DNA of 64,000 bases. Origin: Aminobacter sp. J41 (GTDB lineage: Bacteria > Pseudomonadota > Alphaproteobacteria > Rhizobiales > Rhizobiaceae). Positions 57,102 to 64,000 of this stretch are shown here, piece by piece. The notes beneath the pieces were generated by a model. That model worked only from the letters and a program-made list of their open reading frames with translations, made no database searches and was not told the origin of the DNA. Numbering within the stretch: position 1 is the stretch's first letter; every line of letters begins with the position of its first letter. The translations under genes and the position numbers were made by a program. The stretch is taken from contig NZ_JAGL01000005.1 in the NCBI RefSeq assembly GCF_000526635.1, positions 99,309-163,308 on the forward strand, written 5' to 3'.

Positions 57102-58015
57102 CGCATCGCCCTCGCAAGAGCGCGCAGCGCAAGGACGGCAAGGCCGGCCACGGCGGTGACGGCGACCATGGTGGTGACGGAGAGCGCCGCGCCCAACGGC
57201 CAGTTGGCGGCGCGACCGAACTGGGTCTGGATGGCGTTGGCGATCATTACGCCTTCGGTGCCGCCGACGAGGCGCGGCGTGATGTAATCGCCGACGGTCG
57301 GGATCATCACGATTAGCAGCGCCGAAATGACGCCTGGCATAGACAGCGGCAGCGTCACGCGCACGAAGGCGCGGACGGGCCCGTCGCCGAGGTCGCGCGC
57401 GGCCTCCAGCAGCGAGCGGTCGACCTTTTCCAGCGAAACGAAGATCGGCAGGATCGCGAAAGCGGCCCAGGCGTGGGTCAATGCGATGACCACCGCCGGC
57501 GTGTTGTAGAGCAGCGCGCTCGACGGCTCGCTGATCAGCCCAAGGCCGATCAAACCGGTATTGAGCACGCCTTGGTAGCCGAGGATCACCTTCCACGCCA
57601 TGACGCGCAGCAGGTAGCTCGTCCAGAACGGCACCATGATCACGAACAGCCACAGGTTCTTGTGCCGGCCGCCGTGGAACGAGATGTAGTAGGCGATGGG
57701 ATAGGCGAGGACGACCGTGGCGATGCTGACGGCCAGCGATATGCCGAGCGAGCGCATCAAATGGTCGAGATACATCGGGTCGGTCAGCGCCGTGCGGTAG
57801 TTCGCCAGCGTCAGCGTGCGGTCGATGGTGAGATAGTTCTGGGTCCAGAACGAGTGCGCGATCACGACGACGATCGGCAGCAGCAACAAGATGAATGCGT
57901 AGAGAAAGGTCGGGCTGATGAGCGCCAGCCCACGGAACTGCTCGGACTGGTGAAATGACTGCCGCCTCGCCCGCTCGTGCACAATGGCATCAATGCGTTC
58001 GGCGGCGACTGTCAT
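57098..58015 (-). CDS. Polyamine-type ABC transporter permease (PotB-like)
   Basis: 305-aa permease with six spans and the EAA loop SLLEAARDLGDGPVRAFVRVTLPLS. It starts MTVAAERID at 58015. It heads the three-gene unit. No periplasmic binding protein gene lies beside it, though PotD-type proteins are normally encoded in the same operon, so one must come from elsewhere or be absent. Confidence 0.9.
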   Translation of the reverse strand: MTVAAERIDAIVHERARRQSFHQSEQFRGLALISPTFLYAFILLLLPIVVVIAHSFWTQNYLTIDRTLTLANYRTALTDPMYLDHLMRSLGISLAVSIATVVLAYPIAYYISFHGGRHKNLWLFVIMVPFWTSYLLRVMAWKVILGYQGVLNTGLIGLGLISEPSSALLYNTPAVVIALTHAWAAFAILPIFVSLEKVDRSLLEAARDLGDGPVRAFVRVTLPLSMPGVISALLIVMIPTVGDYITPRLVGGTEGVMIANAIQTQFGRAANWPLGAALSVTTMVAVTAVAGLAVLALRALARAMR

Positions 58016-58124
58016 TACAGTGCGCCCGGCGCTGGATGGGTGGCAGGCGTATGCAGACTGGCCATGGCCCGAGTTCCTCTTTTTGTGCATTCTAGCAGGA
58101 GCCGCCCGCTCCGTCCTCTGCATG

Positions 58125-58153
58125 TTGCTTGAAGTCGGCGGTTGAAATCAAGC
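58125..58153. promoter_or_regulatory. Inverted repeat in the divergent ABC/aminotransferase promoter region
   Basis: TGCTTGA - 15 bp - TCAAGCA, perfect 7-bp arms with centres 22 bp (two helical turns) apart, between the divergent starts at 58015 and 58262. Good geometry for a dimeric repressor controlling both directions; regulator unknown. Confidence 0.45.
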
Positions 58154-58261
58154 ATTTTCTCTGGGATATTGGCTGAACGGACATTCAATTTGTTGGCAGA
58201 AAGACGCGCCTAATCCGTCACTTGTAGGTCAAGGCGCAGAATCTTGCAGACGGAGACGGCG

Positions 58262-59680
58262 ATGGCAGCGATCCGGAGGCAGTTGCAGCAGAGACCGGTT
58301 ACCAACGAACGGCCGGATGTGGGGCTCGCGGCGCGCGATCATCTCATCCAGCCCTGGCCGGTGGCAGGCTCGATCGGTGCGGAAGCGCGCGGCCTGATTG
58401 GCGAGGGTGACGGCATCTACATCACCGACGGCGAGGGCCGTCGGCTGATCGACGGGCCGGCCGGCATGTGGTGCACCAATGTCGGACATCGCCGGCGCGA
58501 GATTGCCGAGGCGATGTACGAGCAGGCGATGAGCCTTTCCTACAACTCGCCCTGGTACACGATGAACGAGCAGTCCGCGAGGCTGGCGCAACGGATCGCC
58601 GAACATGCGCCGGGCGACCTCAACCATGTCTTCTTCACGACCGGCGGCTCGTCGGCGGTCGAGACGGCGCTGCGTTTCATGCAATTCTGCAACAATGTCC
58701 GCGGCAAGCCGGAGAAGAAGCTGATCCTCAGCCGCGAGGACGCCTATCACGGCTCGACATATCTCTCTGCCTCGCTCAACGGACGGCCGCGCGACCGCGA
58801 CTGGATGGATGGTGCCGATGACCTCGTCATCAAGCTCTCCTGTCCCAACCCGTTTCGCCGGGCCGCCTGCATGAGCGTCGAAGCCTTCTGCGACCAGCTG
58901 GTGGACGAGCTTGCCCGTACTGTCGAACGCGTCGGGGCCGAGCGGATCGGCGCCTTTGTTGCCGAGCCCGTGATGGCATCGGGCGGTGTGATTCTCCCGC
59001 CTGAGGGCTATCTGCCGCGTGTCCGCGAGCTCTGCCGGCAGAACGACATCCTGTTCATCGCCGACGAGGTGGTGACCGCCTTCGGCCGCCTTGGCCACGT
59101 CTTCGCGTCAAAGGATGTGTTCGGCATCGAGCCCGACATGATCACTTTCGCCAAGGGCGTGACCTCCGGCTACTTTCCTCTTGGAGGTGTCGTCATTTCA
59201 TCGGCCCTGATGGAGGCGATCCGCAGCTCCGATCATGCAGATGCGATGTTCGCGCATGGCCTGACCTATTCCAGCCATCCGATCGGCTGCGCGGCGGCCC
59301 TCAAGAACCTCGACCTGCTCGAGGATGGTCTGCTCGAGCATGTTCGTGCCGTCGGTCCCTACTTCCAGGCGCAGCTGAAGACGCTGGAGGAACTGCCCCT
59401 GGTCGGCGAGGTGCGCGGGGTCGGCCTGATGGCCTGCGTCGAATGCGCCGCAGATCGCGAAAGCCGCAATCCGCTCGCGCTCGACATGGAGGTCGGCAAG
59501 CGGATCGATGCCCACAGTCATGAACTCGGCCTGCTGGTGCGGCCGCTGATCCACATGTGCGTGATGTCGCCGCCGCTGATCATTAACCGCAGCCAGGTCG
59601 ACGACATGGTCGCGATTCTGCGCGAGGGAATCAGCCGGACGATGGAAGACCTGCGCCGCGAAGGGCTCTGGCAGGGCTGA
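58262..59680 (+). CDS. Class III omega-aminotransferase (putrescine/omega-amino acid type)
   Basis: 472-aa PLP enzyme. It has the cofactor-contact GSSAVETALRF, the dyad FIADEVVTAFGRLG with the PLP-pyridine Asp, and the Schiff-base Lys in MITFAKGVTSGYFPLGG. Relatives use putrescine, cadaverine, beta-alanine or taurine with pyruvate or 2-oxoglutarate. Divergence from a polyamine-type transporter favours a polyamine or related diamine substrate (inference). ATG at 58262 with GGAG six bases upstream. Confidence 0.87.
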   Translation: MAAIRRQLQQRPVTNERPDVGLAARDHLIQPWPVAGSIGAEARGLIGEGDGIYITDGEGRRLIDGPAGMWCTNVGHRRREIAEAMYEQAMSLSYNSPWYTMNEQSARLAQRIAEHAPGDLNHVFFTTGGSSAVETALRFMQFCNNVRGKPEKKLILSREDAYHGSTYLSASLNGRPRDRDWMDGADDLVIKLSCPNPFRRAACMSVEAFCDQLVDELARTVERVGAERIGAFVAEPVMASGGVILPPEGYLPRVRELCRQNDILFIADEVVTAFGRLGHVFASKDVFGIEPDMITFAKGVTSGYFPLGGVVISSALMEAIRSSDHADAMFAHGLTYSSHPIGCAAALKNLDLLEDGLLEHVRAVGPYFQAQLKTLEELPLVGEVRGVGLMACVECAADRESRNPLALDMEVGKRIDAHSHELGLLVRPLIHMCVMSPPLIINRSQVDDMVAILREGISRTMEDLRREGLWQG

Positions 59681-60178
59681 TCACGCGACATCGAAGGCCG
59701 GATGAAACCGGACCTCGCCGCGCGGCACGTCGCCCGAGAACGACAAATATTGCAGGTAGCCTTTTGGCAGGTCGCGCCAGGTAAGGTCGTTGTCCGCGAC
59801 GAAGCCGAAGCGGCGGTAATAGGCCGGATCCCCCACGAGAATGCAGCCTGCCGCGCCCGCCTGCTTCAGCCGCTCAAGCCCCTGGCGGATCAGCGCACCC
59901 CCGATGCCCATGCGCTGCAGGGCGGGTGCGACCGAGACGGGGCCAAGCGCATACCAGTCGCCTGCCACATCCTCGATCGTCACCTGAGAGAAGGCGACGT
60001 GCCCCATCACCTTGCCCCCGTCCTCGGCAACCAGCGACAGCGCAAGCGCGCCCGCCTCGCGCAGGGCGCCGATGATGCGGCCCTCCGTCTGAATGCTGTG
60101 GGGATGGTTCTCGAACGCCGCCTCGGTGATCGCGCGGATCGCGGCGACGTCTCCCTTGTTTTCTTCACGTATCAGCAT
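59681..60178 (-). CDS. GNAT-family N-acetyltransferase
   Basis: 165-aa acetyltransferase with the acetyl-CoA loop [24 protein letters not shown] and C-terminal YYRRFGF, typical of YhbS-like members. Substrate unknown. GGAGG precedes the ATG at 60178. Its stop abuts the aminotransferase stop (59680) with no gap. Confidence 0.88.
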   Translation of the reverse strand: MLIREENKGDVAAIRAITEAAFENHPHSIQTEGRIIGALREAGALALSLVAEDGGKVMGHVAFSQVTIEDVAGDWYALGPVSVAPALQRMGIGGALIRQGLERLKQAGAAGCILVGDPAYYRRFGFVADNDLTWRDLPKGYLQYLSFSGDVPRGEVRFHPAFDVA

Positions 60179-60255
60179 GTGCGCCTCCGCTTTGCGCCAG
60201 CGTTGACCATTTCGGCCGGCTCGCGCAAGCATGCGCGTTCCTGCCCGCAACTTCC

Positions 60256-60468
60256 ATGGACATGCGCATGACCACGCTTGCCGCCTATGCGATCTACTTC
60301 GGCGCCGCGCTGGCGGAGATCGCCGGCTGCTTCGCGTTCTGGGCCTGGCTGCGCAACGGCCAGTCGCCATTGTGGCTGGTGCCGGGGCTGGTCTCGCTTG
60401 CTGCCTTTGCCTGGCTGCTGACGCTCGCGCCAAGCGATCATGCCGGACGTGCCTACGCCGGATCATGA
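60256..60468 (+). pseudogene. Truncated YnfA-family membrane protein
   Basis: The 70 residues match the N-terminal two thirds of the YnfA (UPF0060) family: [23 protein letters not shown], then [21 protein letters not shown] and GRAYAGS, where the family continues for about 38 more residues (usual length about 108) through two further spans. The stop codon falls at the point where the convergent Rieske oxygenase gene ends, and the two overlap by 6 bp, so the 3' part was probably lost when that gene arrived or was rearranged. No good ribosome-binding site is visible. Confidence 0.7.
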
Positions 60469-61668
60469 CGCGGTGGCGGCCAGCAGCGCGGCATTGAGCG
60501 CTGCCATTTCCTCCTCCGGCGGTGCGGTTTCCTGATCCAGCACCGGCAGGACCTTGCGCAGGTGGTCGTGGTGGGTGCGTACGCCATATTCGAGGTCGGA
60601 GAGGAAAAACCCTTCGAAGGCGCGTGACAGCATCGACTCGTTCGACCAGATGGTGAGCTGCACGTCCTCGGCCGTGGTGTCGCGGTCGATGCGTGAGGCA
60701 AGATAGCGCGCCGCGCGCGCCCGCCGCGTCTCGTTCGGATAATGGTAGATCGCCCCGCGCAGCATCGTCCGTGACGGCGACAGCGGCACTTCCTGGTAGA
60801 ACTGGATCGACTCCGGCGTCGTCGCGATCACCGCGTTGGGAAACAGCCCGTAATAGACCCAGGCCTTCTTCAGGTCAGGCGGCAGGTGCTCCGGTTCCTC
60901 GGCGATGCGCACATAGTGGCGCACGCTCCAGCGCCGGCCCGCATGCGGATTGTAGCTCGCATAGGAGCGCGAGACGCCGTTGACGAACGGCTCGTCATAG
61001 TAGGTCGTGCCGTAGAGATCCTGCAGCGCGGGATGCGCCATGGCGACGTGGTAGCCCTCATTGTCGACGTCGCGCACCGACTTCCAGTTGACGGGGCTTA
61101 CCTGCGTCCAGAAGCCGTTTGCTGGCACAACCGTCTCCGGCCGGTAGTGCGAAAACTCCTCGGCGAAGGGCTGCATCAGCTCGCGCACCGCAGGCTGCGG
61201 CCCTTCCTTGAAACGGACGAAGATGAAGCCCATCCAGATTTCGAGATCGAGCGGCCTCAAGCGGAATGCCTCATGGGCGAGGTCCGGGAAGGTCGCGGGT
61301 TGCGCGGCGCCGCGCAATGTCCCGTCTAGATTGTAGACCCAGCCATGGAACGGACAGACGAGGGCGTTGCGGCAATGGCCGCGCTCGTCCGCCACCACCC
61401 GGCTGCCGCGGTGCCGGCACATGTTGTGAAAGGCGCGCACGACGCCATCCCTGCCGCGCAGGATCAGCGCCCGCTCGCCGGCGATGTCGAAGGTGAAGTA
61501 GTGGCCACTTTGGGGAATGTCGGAGATGTGCCCGGCAATCTGCCAGTGGCGGCGGAACACATGCTCGAGCTCAAGCTCGAACAGGGCCTGGCTGTGATAG
61601 CTCCAGGCTGACAGGCCCCTGCGGTCCCAGTTCCTCGGAATCCGTACGTCACGCAGCGGGTGGCTCAT
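60463..61668 (-). CDS. Rieske-type oxygenase alpha subunit (GbcA/CntA-like)
   Basis: 401-aa aromatic-ring-hydroxylase-type oxygenase. The Rieske 2Fe-2S ligands are C84/H86 (MCRHRGSR) and C105/H108 (VCPFHGW). The mononuclear iron site includes H207 and H212 ([15 protein letters not shown]). This single-subunit type includes the glycine-betaine and stachydrine demethylases and carnitine monooxygenase, so a quaternary-amine substrate is likelier than an aromatic one. No reductase gene is adjacent. The ATG at 61668 is favoured over a TTG at 61701, which lies inside a palindromic operator. Confidence 0.85.
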   Translation of the reverse strand: MSHPLRDVRIPRNWDRRGLSAWSYHSQALFELELEHVFRRHWQIAGHISDIPQSGHYFTFDIAGERALILRGRDGVVRAFHNMCRHRGSRVVADERGHCRNALVCPFHGWVYNLDGTLRGAAQPATFPDLAHEAFRLRPLDLEIWMGFIFVRFKEGPQPAVRELMQPFAEEFSHYRPETVVPANGFWTQVSPVNWKSVRDVDNEGYHVAMAHPALQDLYGTTYYDEPFVNGVSRSYASYNPHAGRRWSVRHYVRIAEEPEHLPPDLKKAWVYYGLFPNAVIATTPESIQFYQEVPLSPSRTMLRGAIYHYPNETRRARAARYLASRIDRDTTAEDVQLTIWSNESMLSRAFEGFFLSDLEYGVRTHHDHLRKVLPVLDQETAPPEEEMAALNAALLAATAS

Positions 61669-61685
61669 GGCGGCATCCGAATTTG

Positions 61686-61701
61686 TTGAATGATCATTCA
61701 A
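61686..61701. promoter_or_regulatory. Palindromic operator upstream of the Rieske oxygenase
   Basis: TTGAATGATCATTCAA is a perfect 16-bp palindrome ending 18 bp before the start codon, of the size and base pattern seen for TetR-family operators such as BetI's. A partial second copy (AATCAGATCATTTT) follows. Probably a repressor site; no regulator gene is nearby in this window. Confidence 0.55.
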
Positions 61702-61823
61702 TCAGATCATTTTTTCCTATTAAATGCAACGTGTTGTGGAGACTGTGATTCTTTGACGCCTGTATACGACCGGGGCCGGCGCAGAGAATCCTCCGCGATT
61801 TCCGGCACTTGGCCGAGGCAAAG

Positions 61824-61925
61824 AAAAACCCGCTGCCGGGGGAAGCAGCGGGTTTTTTGCGGGAAACGGCCGGGGAGGGACAGCCGTCCAAATCAGCAAT
61901 CCGGAGGAGGAAAGAAAGCTGATGT
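61824..61925 (-). ncRNA. Candidate anti-Shine-Dalgarno small RNA B (alpha-r14-like)
   Basis: Three stem-loops in a row on the minus strand, each with a pyrimidine loop. ATCAGC/GCTGAT (61892-61923) has CCTCCTCC in its loop. ACGGC/GCCGT (61866-61887) has TGTCCCTCCCCG. CCCGCTGC/GCAGCGGG (61829-61852) has TTCCCCCG and a following T5 run, so it is an intrinsic terminator. The plan, about 100 nt with anti-Shine-Dalgarno loops, matches small RNA A at 62644 in a more diverged form. The promoter is not clear (TTGCGC at about -35, weak -10). The A-rich left arm means the terminator may also work on the plus strand. Confidence 0.6.
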
Positions 61926-62041
61926 GCTGTATCTGGGATCGGCTAAGTCGCCGCGCAAGTGAGGCGTCCAATTTGTCGCAGTTTGCCAGTATGGTCCCGC
62001 CGGAAGCGCAAGTAGAACGCCCTTCTGCCGCAACAGGATGC

Positions 62042-62362
62042 TTACCGTCGCGAGCTGCTTCCCGAGAAAAGCACCGCAGCTGCAACCGTAAGCGCAGCAA
62101 GTCCCAAAATGGCTGCCGAACGGCCTGGATTTTCCCGGATGGAATCTTCCAGCATGCTGGCGCGCCGGCGCAGCGAGGGCAGCGCGGCAACGGCGCGCTC
62201 GGCGAGCTCACTGCCGAAATCATAGGTGCGCTCGCCGGTATCCCTCAGCGTTGCCGCGCCCTGCTTCGACAGGGCGGCACCGAGTCGCGCCAGGTCCCGC
62301 CGCAGGGCCGCAATCTCTTCATGGACGTCACCGGGCGTTTGGTCGTGCGAGAAAAATGCCAT
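62042..62362 (-). CDS. DUF883/ElaB-like membrane-anchored protein
   Basis: 106 aa: a charged helical N-terminal part (VHEEIAALRRDLARLGAALSKQ), a second amphipathic stretch, and a C-terminal membrane anchor (about 80-100, NPGRSAAILGLAALTVAAAVLFSG) ending SSSRR. The layout and the NP.....G..A anchor match the ElaB/YqjD/DUF883 group, whose E. coli members tether ribosomes to the membrane in stationary phase. GGAGCCTGCC precedes the ATG. It lies between small RNA genes, all on the same strand. Confidence 0.75.
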   Translation of the reverse strand: MAFFSHDQTPGDVHEEIAALRRDLARLGAALSKQGAATLRDTGERTYDFGSELAERAVAALPSLRRRASMLEDSIRENPGRSAAILGLAALTVAAAVLFSGSSSRR

Positions 62363-62455
62363 GGCAGGCTCCGTGTCATCATGGTTGGCAAGATGAGGCA
62401 GGAACGGGCGGGGAATGGCTTGGTTCCGCGAGGGTCGCAGGCCTGAGCGGGGCGC

Positions 62456-62566
62456 AAAGAAAAAGGCCGGGAAAGACCCGACCTTCTCATCGACCGGCTC
62501 ATTGCCAGTCCCAGCGCCTCGACGACCTGCCAGTACATCCGTGGTCAGGCCGGCGGCGATGTGTTG
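62456..62566 (-). ncRNA. Possible third small RNA ending in an orphan terminator
   Basis: Minus strand AAGGTCGGG-TCTTT-CCCGGCCTT followed by TTTTCTTTG (62456-62485) is a good intrinsic terminator with no gene before it; the next upstream element is the terminator of small RNA A. CATATA at 62572-62577 could be a -10 for a roughly 110-nt transcript. The body has no CCTCCTCC loop and no long frame that looks coding. Confidence 0.35.
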
Positions 62567-62643
62567 AACCCTATATGGGTAGGGTTAACGAATTATGAAA
62601 GGGCCGGGAGGAATTTTTTCTCAGGCGCGTTAAGCGGCGCCAG

Positions 62644-62760
62644 AAAAAAAGATAAAGCCCGCCGAGGGAGGAGGATCGGCGGGCTCAATCTGAAATGCAA
62701 CGAGGGAGGAGGATCGCTGCATTCGTCATCAACGTTCTGGGAGGAGGAGGAACGTTGATG
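62644..62760 (-). ncRNA. Anti-Shine-Dalgarno small RNA A (alpha-r14 / suhB-motif family)
   Basis: Three stem-loops on the minus strand. CATCAACGTT/AACGTTGATG (62727-62760) has a loop CCTCCTCCTCCCAG. AATGCAGCGA/TCGTTGCATT (62694-62723) has TCCTCCTCCC. GCCCGCCGA/TCGGCGGGC (62657-62684) has TCCTCCTCCC and is followed by TTTATCTTTTTTT, an intrinsic terminator. All three loops are perfect anti-Shine-Dalgarno sequences. This is the defining design of the alpha-r14 RNAs of rhizobia (e.g. NfeR1), which repress ABC transporter and other mRNAs by pairing at ribosome-binding sites. A promoter with ideal spacing lies just upstream. Confidence 0.85.
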
Positions 62761-62765
62761 ACCCT

Positions 62766-62794
62766 TATGTAGTCCGTGGCTGACGATTGTGCAA
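62766..62794 (-). promoter_or_regulatory. Promoter of small RNA A
   Basis: Minus strand TTGCAC - 17 bp - TACATA, with the first stem-loop beginning six bases after the -10, so the RNA would start at its first hairpin. Confidence 0.65.
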
Positions 62795-62841
62795 CGCAAC
62801 ATTTATCATGCGAGGCATGCATCAACTGCATGCCTGACGGA

Positions 62842-63186
62842 TCAGCTGCAGTCCATGCGCACGCGGCCGTCGGCACTCTGCACCTGGCGGCAGGTCACGG
62901 TTTCCTCGCGTGGTGGCGGTGGCATGACACGGCTCACCGGCCTGCGTCGCACTGCAGCATCCGGCACCTCCACCAGCTGCGGTGGCGGAGCGGATGCCGG
63001 GCGGCGCGGGAAGATCTGTTCCGGCTCCTGGCGGTTCGGCTTCAGCGCAACCACAGGCACCTTGCCGACCGATTTCACTTCCGGGACGTAGCGCGGCTCG
63101 AGGCTACCGTCCGGCGTGCGCACGCAGCCGGCAAGGCCGAACGCGAGAAAGGTGGCGAAGAGAGTTGCCGTGTGTCGCATCTTCAA
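62842..63186 (-). CDS. Small proline-rich lipoprotein
   Basis: 114 aa with a lipoprotein signal peptide ending in lipobox GLAGC, so it should be lipidated. The rest is proline/arginine rich (PRRPASAPPPQLVEV, PRRP, VMPPPPREE) and ends in a small cysteine-containing segment (VTCRQVQSADGRVRMDCS). No family recognised. Either the ATG at 63186 or one two codons later may start it. It is the last gene before the rRNA operon and lies upstream of small RNA A on the same strand. Confidence 0.75.
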   Translation of the reverse strand: MKMRHTATLFATFLAFGLAGCVRTPDGSLEPRYVPEVKSVGKVPVVALKPNRQEPEQIFPRRPASAPPPQLVEVPDAAVRRRPVSRVMPPPPREETVTCRQVQSADGRVRMDCS

Positions 63187-63713
63187 AAGGTCTCCACCGG
63201 CCTTTTATCAGCAGGTCCTGATCAAAACCAGAAGCAGTTGGCATGGTTCCTCGCGGGAACCCGATGCCCAACAGGCGATGAATAGCGTTTCGTGTGGTCG
63301 CTGGAAGGTGGGGTAGCTGAACGCTCGCGAACAGTGGTGGCACCGTCAAGCGCCTCCGGTAAAAGGTCCTCATCATCGCTCTCCCTATATATGTGGGGCG
63401 GTCTCAGACGGGTTGTGAAGTCGCGGGAGGCGGTCTCACGGCGTCCTCGCTAAAGATCCATCCCGCACCTAGGCGTGCGTCTCCATGCTCGAGGTATCGC
63501 ATCTGAGCTGGGGTCGTCCTGCTCCCGTCGCAGTTTCAGGGCTGGGAAGGCGCCTTAGAAGCCCTTCACTGCGGGGGAGCTTTTGGCTTCCCTAGAGGCA
63601 GCTTTCGACCCGGTTCCCCGTCCGCCCATTTTTCGACCATGGCCTTGATTTTGCGCAAGGTTTGGGCAGGCGGGAAAAAGTTCATTGGGGCGAAAAAATC
63701 CTGCAAAATGTCG
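63187..63713. other. Gene-free region upstream of the rRNA operon
   Basis: No convincing reading frame or RNA gene in 527 bp. The right end (63675-63708) holds three A-tracts (A5, A6, A4) just upstream of the rRNA -35, a likely UP element. The left end presumably holds the promoter of the lipoprotein gene. Confidence 0.6.
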
Positions 63714-63742
63714 TTGACATGGTTGGGGAGTGGGGCCTATAT
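63714..63742 (+). promoter_or_regulatory. rRNA operon promoter
   Basis: TTGACA - 17 bp - CTATAT, an ideal alphaproteobacterial sigma70 promoter, preceded by A-tracts that could bind the RNA polymerase alpha subunit. The GC-rich CGCCTC just after the -10 fits a stringent-control discriminator. Confidence 0.85.
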
Positions 63743-64000
63743 ACGCCTCACCAACGACGGCGGCGGCGCTGCTGGCGGCGAAGAGCTTCGCTCTTGTGAT
63801 CCGCGAGTTGGACGACATTCAAGCGAGCCGCGTGAGCGAACCTCGTCGGGCTGAAGCCGATGGTGATGGAGCCCGGGACACTGTTTTGTGTCTGATCTTT
63901 GACAACTGAATAGCGAAGAAAGAGAAACGTGGGCGGCAGAGGCTCGCGGGACTTGAGAAGGATCTTCGGATCTGGATGGGTTCCAAACGAGACTTTGGCG
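63743..64000 (+). other. 16S rRNA leader with antitermination signals
   Basis: The transcribed leader shows an early hairpin AAGAGC-TTC-GCTCTT (63781), then a boxB-like GACAC-TGTTTT-GTGTC hairpin (63877-63892) directly followed by boxA TGATCTTTGACA (63893-63904). Next comes the GAAGAAAGAGAAACGTGGGCGG segment that precedes 16S genes in rhizobia. The mature 16S start is not reached within the window. Confidence 0.85.

Noticed and set aside
61922..62446. Plus-strand frame behind a strong GGAGGAGG ribosome-like site
   Set aside because: The GGAGGAGG is the complement of the anti-Shine-Dalgarno loop of small RNA B, not a ribosome site; the frame then runs antisense through the DUF883-like gene.

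Overview
The window reads as a chromosomal segment of a high-GC alphaproteobacterium of the order Hyphomicrobiales (Rhizobiales), most like the Mesorhizobium/Phyllobacteriaceae group. The grounds are the gene order (ruvCAB-ybgC-tolQRAB-pal-cpoB-tilS-ftsH-glmM, serC-serA, rpoH near purA), an RcdA-type CtrA regulator with CtrA boxes, Omp25-like porins, an alphaproteobacterial-style L31, and rRNA leader and sRNA types typical of rhizobia. No species is claimed. I see no IS element, phage, CRISPR array or classical defence island; this is mostly housekeeping chromosome.

Layout. 1-10.2 kb: a possible 6S RNA, then the phosphate regulon on the minus strand (pstS-pstC-pstA-pstB-phoU-phoB) behind a clear Pho box. 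A five-PAS hybrid histidine kinase sits where PhoR would be expected. 10.3-20.9 kb: a secreted unknown, tRNA-Glu(CUC), a pseudouridine synthase, rpoH, a membrane protein of unknown role, purA, an EamA exporter, and serC-serA with a serC leader. 20.9-36.8 kb: two Omp25-like proteins, glmM, ftsH, tilS, the whole Tol-Pal envelope machine, ybgC, ruvCAB and rcdA. 37-46.8 kb: acyl-CoA ligase, TSUP permease, ThiE-like protein, Sel1-repeat protein, efp, an inositol-phosphatase-family protein, TerC, a TPR/metallo-beta-lactamase pair, yebC, a tiny glycine-zipper protein and rpmE. 46.9-61.7 kb: ABC exporter, M20 and M32 peptidase-family enzymes, a MotA/OmpA-type pair, YmdB-like phosphodiesterase, fau, a polyamine-type ABC transporter lacking its binding protein, a divergent omega-aminotransferase, GNAT, a truncated ynfA and a Rieske oxygenase. 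61.7-64 kb: a small-RNA-rich stretch, then the promoter and leader of an rRNA operon whose 16S gene starts beyond the window.

The least ordinary material is regulatory. (1) Two, perhaps three, minus-strand small RNAs lie within 1 kb (61.8-62.8 kb). One has three stem-loops that each display a CCTCCTCC anti-Shine-Dalgarno loop, as in the rhizobial alpha-r14 (suhB-motif) family, and a neighbour repeats the design in a divergent form. They flank a DUF883/ElaB-like membrane protein, a family whose E. coli members bind ribosomes. (2) Exact TTAA-N7-TTAAC CtrA boxes occur twice upstream of rcdA and once upstream of each Omp25-like gene, at nearly the same distance (about 75 bp) from both omp start codons. 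(3) The Pho locus has a soluble multi-PAS hybrid kinase upstream rather than a recognisable phoR.
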